Source: Promethearchaeota archaeon (lineage in GTDB: Archaea; Asgardarchaeota; Lokiarchaeia; Sigynarchaeales; SOKP01). From it: 7,453 nucleotides of DNA. Location of the stretch: positions 1 to 7,453 of the forward strand of contig JAGXOB010000110.1 of assembly GCA_019894735.1 (NCBI GenBank). The letters run 5' to 3'. The position numbers and the translations under genes were made by a program. Within the stretch, counting starts at the first letter, position 1. The number at the start of each line of letters is the position of its first letter. The notes below the pieces were generated by a model. That model did no database searches and was not told the origin of the DNA. It saw nothing but the letters and a program-made list of their open reading frames with translations. Below, piece by piece: positions 1 to 5,207 of the stretch.

Positions 1-181
1 GTTCAATTGGAGCTTCAAATGTAGGGTTATCAAGCCAAAGAACATTTGTGTGTGAAACCGTCTCAGAAGGTTTAATTATTAACTCTTCTTCTCTAAAAGT
101 ATTATTGGGCGGTAAAAAAATAGGTAGCATCATCAAAAAGACGAGTGGTATTATTAAATAAAAGCTATGTATTTTCTTCAT
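1..181 (-). CDS. Third paralogous surface membrane protein, N-terminal 60 residues only (runs off left edge)
   Basis: Reading leftwards from the ATG at 181 gives an open frame of 60 codons to the window edge; an in-frame TAG lies at 197-199, so the start cannot be much further upstream. The protein opens with MKK, then a hydrophobic stretch at about residues 7-24 (signal peptide or membrane anchor). It continues with IKPSETVSH and VLWLDNPTFEAPIE. These match IKPSETIEH and PWLLNPTFEDPIE, at nearly the same distance from the start, in the 561-aa protein encoded at 2014-3699, so this is a third member of the same family. The family function is unknown; an extracytoplasmic, membrane-anchored product is expected by analogy. 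It lies 183 bp downstream of the 548-aa gene, behind a T-run terminator, so it probably has its own promoter. It could also be a truncated copy, which cannot be judged here. Confidence 0.85.
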   Translation of the reverse strand, partial: MKKIHSFYLIIPLVFLMMLPIFLPPNNTFREEELIIKPSETVSHTNVLWLDNPTFEAPIE

Positions 182-311
182 TTTAAATCCATTTTTCTAA
201 TTTTAATATTATAGGTATAAATAATACTATACATACTTATATTTTTTAATACTTTAAAAATTAAATTTCAATATTTATCTATTTTTCTCTTATAAATAAA
301 TAGATGGCAGT
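182..311 (-). promoter_or_regulatory. AT-rich leader and probable promoter of the left-edge paralogue
   Basis: This 130-bp stretch has no open frame of note and is almost pure A/T. On the minus strand it contains TATA-like runs, the best being AAAAAATATAAG at about 238-249, some 60 bases ahead of the ATG at 181. Only a weak GGAT lies close to that start, so there is no convincing Shine-Dalgarno. Because the upstream gene ends in a T-run terminator, an independent promoter here is expected, but the exact box is uncertain in such AT-rich DNA. Confidence 0.35.
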
Positions 312-336
312 TTAAAAAAAAAAATATAAAAAAAGG
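312..336 (-). terminator. T-run terminator after the two-gene surface-protein operon
   Basis: On the minus strand, about 30 bases after the stop codon of the 548-aa gene, the sequence reads CC followed by T7, ATA and T11. Oligo-T tracts at the 3' end of genes are the standard intrinsic termination signal of archaeal RNA polymerase. I found no stable stem in front of it, which is normal for archaea. Confidence 0.6.
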
Positions 337-364
337 TTTCTTATTTCTAAACTGGTTTTTCTTT

Positions 365-2011
365 TTACGGTTCTGGTAACTTGAGCTTTACAATCTTTTC
401 ACTAGTGGGAGCACCTTTCAATAATTTGGATGTTTTATTTAGTTCCTCTTGATAGCCCTTATTAAACGCTCCTTTACGCTCAAAAATTTTGACTTCTGGA
501 TTCTTTGTGTTTGTTAAAGTTTTTCCATATTTCTTGACTTTTCTCACGGGAACTGGATATCTCCAGACTTTTATATACATAATTAGTAATGCACCAAGAA
601 CAGTTGCGCCTATTGCAGCTAAAATGAAAAGTAATAATGCAAACCATGGATCATTGACAGGATCTGGAAATGTTTCGCTAAATGATATTAGTAGTACTAC
701 TTCGTCGATAGAGATTGTTATGTCTCGATCTAAACTAAATTCATCTGCGATAAAGACTTGAATAGATACACTTATGTTGATCTCCACATTAAGTAAAGAA
801 GTTATATTAAAGCCCCCCAATTTAGCATCTTGGAAATCTGTTGGTGCTGAACTTAATTTTAACGTTTCTGAATGCTGTCTACCGTTGATAAAAATGCGAA
901 CTTCTGAGTTTGGGGAGAGCGAGGTAGGCCAGGGTTGATCGATCATGTATCTAAAACTAATATTACCGTCTTTAATTTTAACATTAGTCCCGGTTATTTG
1001 ATCTCCAATTTGATTAAACGATACAGCTGAAGATTTGTCCATTATTTTTTCATAAGTAAAAGTTAATTCACAAGATTTTATTAGTAGCGAATACCATACA
1101 TCTAACTCATATCCATCGTAATTATCTTCACTATCAACTTCGATCCCAAGAGTAATTGTAAAATTATGGTTGTCATGCCTTAAAACTTGAGTCAATGCAA
1201 ATATTAAGAGATCTTCATCTATGTTTGTCATATTAGTGTCACTCATATAATTCCTCGTTGAGGAATCGTAAGCTCGTCGTGTTGCATAACCTTGTCCTAA
1301 ATGAAGAGTTTTATTGTACGCTATTTCGTAGGATTCTACGTTATTTAAATCAGATATTTCAACGTAAAACCGAGTAAAATCGAATAAAGAAGCGTATCCA
1401 CCTATGTCAAATGGAGGATGATCGGTTGGAGTTTCGATATCCATATCAGCACTACCATTGACAACCGCATTTATCGATGCTGATGTGATTACATAATCAG
1501 ACATATCAACGGGAAGGGTCAAATTTCTCTTCCACAACGCTGCCGCTAGATTAGCTGTTTGGTCACCAGAATTCGGAAAGGGTCCTCCAGCATCTTCATC
1601 GTATACATGCGAAACATTACATCCAAATTCATTAATTTCATGAGTCAATGGTAATGGTCTTATAGAATGATTGAATAGTGTCCAATCATCGCTCGTAGGT
1701 GTTCCAGAAACTTCTGAAAAAGTTCTGACATCGCCATTTATTTGGTAGTCTGCTTGACCAGAACTAATAGAGGGGCTGAGATCAGTACTATCTCCTTCTA
1801 TGTTTGAAACCCAAGGAGCTCCTGCATCATTGAAATCTGAGTTAGTGAGCCATTCCTGATTATCATGATGTTCAACTGCTGAAATTTGAATGAACTCGGT
1901 ACTTTTAGCATCATTCATTGCGAAATTATTGAAGATTAATCCCATTGTTAAAGGAATAGAAATAATTATTAAAGACACTATAATTCTCTTAAATTTTAAC
2001 TTAGAGATCAT
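365..2011 (-). CDS. Type I membrane surface protein, Asgard-type paralogue family, function unknown (548 aa)
   Basis: The N-terminus is basic (KLKFKR) and followed by a hydrophobic segment at about residues 10-30, a signal peptide or anchor. The ectodomain runs from about 35 to 455 and carries many N-x-S/T sequons (for example NLT at 163, NGS at 185). One membrane span lies at about 457-481, and a 67-residue lysine-rich cytoplasmic tail begins YIKVWRYP. It aligns along its length with the neighbouring 561-aa protein: at residues 160-197, 24 of 38 positions are identical (PVDMxD, ITSAS, VNGS, ETPTD). Other shared blocks are HEINExGC near 124-131, EDNY at 295-298, YSLLIKS at 307-313 and RHSET-like QHSET at 379-383. 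Two ectodomain cysteines are visible, C131 and C314. Alternating hydrophobic patterns suggest a beta-sandwich ectodomain (inference). It begins 2 bp after the 561-aa gene, so the two are surely co-transcribed. I do not recognise a named family; an adhesin, S-layer-associated or ligand-binding role is possible but unproven. Confidence 0.9.
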   Translation of the reverse strand: MISKLKFKRIIVSLIIISIPLTMGLIFNNFAMNDAKSTEFIQISAVEHHDNQEWLTNSDFNDAGAPWVSNIEGDSTDLSPSISSGQADYQINGDVRTFSEVSGTPTSDDWTLFNHSIRPLPLTHEINEFGCNVSHVYDEDAGGPFPNSGDQTANLAAALWKRNLTLPVDMSDYVITSASINAVVNGSADMDIETPTDHPPFDIGGYASLFDFTRFYVEISDLNNVESYEIAYNKTLHLGQGYATRRAYDSSTRNYMSDTNMTNIDEDLLIFALTQVLRHDNHNFTITLGIEVDSEDNYDGYELDVWYSLLIKSCELTFTYEKIMDKSSAVSFNQIGDQITGTNVKIKDGNISFRYMIDQPWPTSLSPNSEVRIFINGRQHSETLKLSSAPTDFQDAKLGGFNITSLLNVEINISVSIQVFIADEFSLDRDITISIDEVVLLISFSETFPDPVNDPWFALLLFILAAIGATVLGALLIMYIKVWRYPVPVRKVKKYGKTLTNTKNPEVKIFERKGAFNKGYQEELNKTSKLLKGAPTSEKIVKLKLPEP

Positions 2012-2013
2012 AA

Positions 2014-3699
2014 TTATTTCCCCCCTCCTCCAGTTTTTGCTATTTTATCAGGTGTATTAGGTTCAGCTTTGGCTACATTTTTAAATTTTACTTTAGATTC
2101 TGTAGGTTTGCCCTTTAAGTGTTTTGTAGTTTTGTTCAATTCTTTGTTATATGAATCTTTAAAACCTTTTTCACGGTTTGTGATTTCTGTTGATGGATTT
2201 TGAGTGCTTCTTAATGTGCTTCTATATTTTCTAACTTTTCTCACAGCTTTAGGAAACCTTAGTAATTTGTAATACGCAATAAAATAACCACCAATACAAA
2301 TTCCTGCAATAATAGCAATAGTTAGTAATACTCTAAATATTAACGGCTCTGGATTACCACCGGGGTCTATTATGGTCTCAGTATATGAGATTTCAAGATA
2401 AACATCATCAATTGAGAAAGAATAAATGTCGGCTAACCCAAATTCATCTGCCAGGAAAAGTTGTAAACTAATATTTAAAGTTTCATAGGGAAAGGTGATA
2501 TCTATTAAATTAAATCCTTCACTTTTAGCTTCTTGAAAAGTTATATCTGCTGTGGTTAATTTAATTGTCTCCGAATGTCGTTTATCGTTAATAAGAATTC
2601 TTATTTCAGAATTTGACGAAAGATTACCCGACCATAATTCACTGACTTTATACTTGAACTTCAGATTTGACTCAGTAACCTTTACATTCGACCCATTTAT
2701 TTCTGGAGCTTGTTGGTTCCAAGAAATAGAAGACAGTTGATCAATTTTTTTTTCGTAACAAAAGGTTAAGTTAACAGATTTAATAAGCAGTGAATAAAAA
2801 GTATCTCGATCAGCGGCGTTATAATTATCTTCGCAGTAAATATCAATACCTAAAGTAATTCCAAAGTTATTGGAATCTGCTTCAAGCGCTTTGGTTAAAT
2901 AAAAAATCAATGTTGGTTCATCTATTACTGTCATAAGAGTATCATTTAAGTAATCAATAACGCCTACAGTTTGACGATATTGATCGCCAATTCCCAAATC
3001 CACAGTCTGGAAATAAGCTACTTCGTAAAGGTTAATATAGTCTAAATTTGAAAATTTAATGTAAAAACGAGCGTAATCGTAATAAGTTGCAAAATAACCA
3101 GCACCATCGTAACTTAAATCATCAGTTGGAGTTTCAAGATTAGTATCCCCACTTCCATTTACTATTGCTGATAGTGAAGCTGAAGTTATTATATTATCTG
3201 TCATATCTACTGGCATTGTAATATTTCTCCTCCAATGTACACTCGGACGATTTCGAGATTGGTCAAATGTCTCTTGAAATTCGTGCGACGCTTCACATCC
3301 ATTTTCATTTATCTCATGGGTTCCATCTGGTAATATAAAGTACGTATTGTTAAATTCATCCCAATCTTTAGTTAACGGTGTATCGGTTATGTTCGAAAAG
3401 TTGTCATTTCCTCCCAAAACCTCATAGTTAGCAAATCCCAGGCTTGTGGAAGCATTGATATCTGTTAGATCTCCATTACGAGTTGAAAACCAAGTTGGTT
3501 CTATTGGATCTTCAAAAGTTGGATTTAAAAGCCATGGTTCGTCCAAGTGTTCTATCGTTTCTGAAGGCTTTATCGTTAAATTTTGTTCTTTTATTAGATG
3601 ATTAGAAGGTGTAATAACTGGAAAAACAATAAAAGTAAAAATCATCACGATGAGAATATAGAGTAGATACTTTTTCTTATTTGTAAGCCTCAATCCCAT
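2014..3699 (-). CDS. Type I membrane surface protein, first gene of the surface operon, function unknown (561 aa)
   Basis: The ATG at 3699 is fixed by an in-frame TAA two codons upstream. Residues 8-10 are KKK, followed by a hydrophobic segment at about 11-29 (signal peptide or anchor). The ectodomain (about 35-450) is sequon-rich and holds WLLNPTFEDPIEP at 56-68, GDLTD at 76-80, HEINENGCEASH at 128-139, RRNITMPVDMTD at 157-168 and EIRILINDKRHSET at 365-378. A single membrane span lies at about 453-477. The basic cytoplasmic tail reads RKVRKYRSTL at 437-446 and then NKTTKHLKGKPT at 472-483, both conserved in the 548-aa paralogue. It ends in TGGGGK, an extension the paralogue lacks. Cysteines are C135, C289 and C314; only C135 is aligned with the paralogue. 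The product should sit in the cell membrane with a large glycosylated exterior. No enzyme motif was seen and I cannot name a family. Confidence 0.9.
   Translation of the reverse strand: MGLRLTNKKKYLLYILIVMIFTFIVFPVITPSNHLIKEQNLTIKPSETIEHLDEPWLLNPTFEDPIEPTWFSTRNGDLTDINASTSLGFANYEVLGGNDNFSNITDTPLTKDWDEFNNTYFILPDGTHEINENGCEASHEFQETFDQSRNRPSVHWRRNITMPVDMTDNIITSASLSAIVNGSGDTNLETPTDDLSYDGAGYFATYYDYARFYIKFSNLDYINLYEVAYFQTVDLGIGDQYRQTVGVIDYLNDTLMTVIDEPTLIFYLTKALEADSNNFGITLGIDIYCEDNYNAADRDTFYSLLIKSVNLTFCYEKKIDQLSSISWNQQAPEINGSNVKVTESNLKFKYKVSELWSGNLSSNSEIRILINDKRHSETIKLTTADITFQEAKSEGFNLIDITFPYETLNISLQLFLADEFGLADIYSFSIDDVYLEISYTETIIDPGGNPEPLIFRVLLTIAIIAGICIGGYFIAYYKLLRFPKAVRKVRKYRSTLRSTQNPSTEITNREKGFKDSYNKELNKTTKHLKGKPTESKVKFKNVAKAEPNTPDKIAKTGGGGK
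2020..2031 (-). promoter_or_regulatory. Strong Shine-Dalgarno of the 548-aa gene, inside the last codons of the 561-aa gene
   Basis: The transcript reads GGAGGAGGGGGG and, 8 bases later, the ATG at 2011. The same bases encode the four glycines of the C-terminal GGGGK of the upstream protein. This is by far the best ribosome-binding site in the window and indicates translation of the second gene from within the operon. Confidence 0.75.
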
Positions 3700-3746
3700 A
3701 TTTTATCACATACTAAAATTTTAGAATATCTTAGATATAATTAAAA
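3700..3746 (-). promoter_or_regulatory. Promoter of the surface-protein operon
   Basis: On the minus strand a TATA-like TTTTAATTATATC lies at about 3734-3746, centred some 38 bases upstream of the ATG at 3699. With the usual archaeal spacing this would put the transcript start near 3711 and leave a leader of about 12 bases. That leader would include GTGAT (3705-3709), a partial match to the anti-Shine-Dalgarno complement. The box is plausible but the background is very AT-rich. Confidence 0.4.
3712..3732. repeat. Palindromic motif copy 1 (candidate operator)
   Basis: This contains the perfect 12-bp palindrome CTAAAATTTTAG (3713-3724) followed by AATATCTT. It recurs 68 bp away at 3780-3800 with only two single-base indels. 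It lies between the proposed TATA box and the transcript start of the surface operon, where a bound repressor would block initiation. That role is inferred from position and symmetry only. Confidence 0.5.
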
Positions 3747-3779
3747 CTAGCTAGACTTATAATTATTGATGATATAAAA

Positions 3780-3800
3780 ACTAAATTTTAGAATATTCTT
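3780..3800. repeat. Palindromic motif copy 2 (candidate operator)
   Basis: This is the second copy of the motif at 3712-3732. The core is CTAAATTTTAG (3781-3791), an odd-length palindrome, running into GAATATTC (3791-3798), itself an 8-bp palindrome. It is about 80 bp upstream of the minus-strand start and 110 bp upstream of the plus-strand start. It is in the same orientation as copy 1 and followed by a T9 tract (3799-3807). Confidence 0.5.
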
Positions 3801-3851
3801 TTTTTTTATTATCTTTATTGATTAAATTTATTTAAATGGATTACTTAAGAC

Positions 3852-3910
3852 TTAATTATATATATTTCAATTTAATTATTTAAGTTATAAAAAGATCGAG
3901 AGAAACCAAT
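3852..3910 (+). promoter_or_regulatory. Probable promoter and leader of the 420-aa / 728-aa gene pair
   Basis: The sequence ATTATATATATTT at about 3855-3867 is a good archaeal TATA-box candidate, centred about 50 bases upstream of the ATG at 3911. It predicts a transcript start near 3887 and a leader of roughly 24 bases. The leader ends GATCGAGAGAAACCAAT, which has no clear Shine-Dalgarno beyond GAGAG. Confidence 0.45.
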
Positions 3911-5173
3911 ATGATTCAAGGAATATTAACATTTCAGTTTAAACTTAATCAGAATGAAACCACGGGTGAGATTAATCCAGAATTTAGTCCTATCCAACTT
4001 GTATTTGCAAACAACAAATTCGATGAAAATGATTTTGCCGGTTTAATTTTGGAAAACGATATATTTGGAAACTTTTACCAGCACACCGTTGGAATTTTTA
4101 GTGTAAAATATGGCTTTAATAATTTTTACACGGGGCGCTTAAAAGAAACTCCTTATCAAGTATATTCATATTTCAAGCAGTTAACCGATGGAACTCAATA
4201 TCTTACTATATCTTTGTTTGAATTAGACGATGAGATTGAATTGTTTGAAGATTTAATCAAAGACATGGCAAGCAGATTAGATACGATTTTTGATAAATTA
4301 ACTAAAGCTGTAAATACTAGACAATTAGATTTAATCTCTAACGTAAATATCCGCCTAAAGAACGAATTAAAGTATACAATATTTCAAGTTGAACGGCTAA
4401 GTAAACTAGATAAACTTCAGAAAGTGTCTTTAATCTATAACAGTAATGAGAGGTTAAAAATATTAGAAATCTTAAGAGAACGCCCAGCATCTAAAAGCGA
4501 AATTAAAAGTATCGTCGAACAAATGAAACCTACTGCCAATATTGATATATTATTAAGGCCCTTTTTGGAATTAAATTTGATAAGGCGTGATTGGATAAAA
4601 GGCGAAAAAGATAGAAAAACGGGAGTTATATCTAATCAAGGTGAATATATCTTTTTAGTTAAGGATATAATTTTCGCGCGCGCTCCTAACGAAAATCTAT
4701 TAAAACATTTCAAGGAAACGAATAATGATCTTTTGCCTTTGTTCAAACAAAAATCTATAGATTTCTTTACAGAATATGATCCATACGCCGAACCCATTGA
4801 AAATACACAAAAACTGGCTTCGATATTATTAAATCCCGATGTTTATGACTTTTTCGTTCTCATGCGCTCTAATCATTATCCACTTGATAAAATTCCAAAA
4901 ATCTTTTCAGAATTCGCCGTTACAGAGATATTGCTTGACAATTTAAAGAAATTAAATGTTATTACTGAGATAAAGGACGAAAACAAAAGAAGCTGGATAT
5001 GTTTATTGACAGATATTAAACCTTTAACGATTTTTCCGGAGTATTTATTGCCAAAAATTAGAGAAGCGTTTAGAAAAGAAGGGGAAGAAGTAGAAGGCAA
5101 AATCACATATGAAATCGCTAAAAAAGCGCTAAATTTATTGGAAATATCTTATCCCGAAAAAGTTATTTTTTAA
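3911..5173 (+). CDS. Two-winged-helix protein with possible longin/roadblock-like N-terminal domain (420 aa)
   Basis: Residues 1-130 form an alpha/beta unit: strands around ILTFQFKL (5-12), IQLVFA (28-33), GIFSVKYGF (61-69) and YLTISLFEL (97-105). An acidic helix EIELFEDLIKDMASRLDTIF (108-127) ends it. This order resembles longin/roadblock small domains frequent in Asgard archaea, a fold-level guess. A helical linker (130-175) follows. Winged helix 1 covers about 178-252 (RLKILEILRERPASKSEIKSIV, then a wing with EKDRKTG and GEYIFLV). Winged helix 2 covers about 302-368 (ASILLNPDVYDFFVLMRS, then LDNLKKLNVITEIKDENKRSWICLLTD without the overlap). The last 50 residues are helical. No signal peptide or membrane span is present, so it is cytoplasmic. 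It is transcribed divergently from the surface operon and lies 34 bp ahead of the 728-aa regulator-like gene. A DNA-binding regulator is likely, but the two winged helices could instead mediate protein contacts. Confidence 0.85.
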   Translation: MIQGILTFQFKLNQNETTGEINPEFSPIQLVFANNKFDENDFAGLILENDIFGNFYQHTVGIFSVKYGFNNFYTGRLKETPYQVYSYFKQLTDGTQYLTISLFELDDEIELFEDLIKDMASRLDTIFDKLTKAVNTRQLDLISNVNIRLKNELKYTIFQVERLSKLDKLQKVSLIYNSNERLKILEILRERPASKSEIKSIVEQMKPTANIDILLRPFLELNLIRRDWIKGEKDRKTGVISNQGEYIFLVKDIIFARAPNENLLKHFKETNNDLLPLFKQKSIDFFTEYDPYAEPIENTQKLASILLNPDVYDFFVLMRSNHYPLDKIPKIFSEFAVTEILLDNLKKLNVITEIKDENKRSWICLLTDIKPLTIFPEYLLPKIREAFRKEGEEVEGKITYEIAKKALNLLEISYPEKVIF

Positions 5174-5192
5174 ATCCGCAAATAAATAAAAA

Positions 5193-5199
5193 GAGATGA
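5193..5199 (+). promoter_or_regulatory. Ribosome-binding site of the 728-aa gene
   Basis: GAGATGA lies 8 bases ahead of the ATG at 5208 and differs by one base from the canonical GAGGTGA. An in-frame TAA directly precedes that ATG, and the next methionine is residue 115, so this start is well supported. Confidence 0.5.
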
Positions 5200-5207
5200 A
5201 AAGATAA

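Noticed and set aside
331..360. Possible hairpin around AAAAGGTTT and AAACTGGTTTTT before the T-run terminator
   Set aside because: The arms are not complementary at the GG/CC positions, so no stable stem forms.
489..761. Plus-strand 90-codon open frame opposite the 548-aa gene, and similar frames at 2552-2740, 4876-5106, 6245-6634 and 6866-7249
   Set aside because: Each lies wholly inside a much longer, family-supported gene on the other strand and shows no domain pattern, start signal or promoter of its own.
3747..3754. CTAGCTAG palindrome as a separate operator
   Set aside because: Only 8 bp, single copy and not repeated at the other promoter; likely chance in this composition.
4675..4683. 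Alternating CGCGCGCGC in an AT-rich gene (possible Z-DNA)
   Set aside because: Only 9 bp and in frame within FARAP of the 420-aa protein; too short to claim a structural role.
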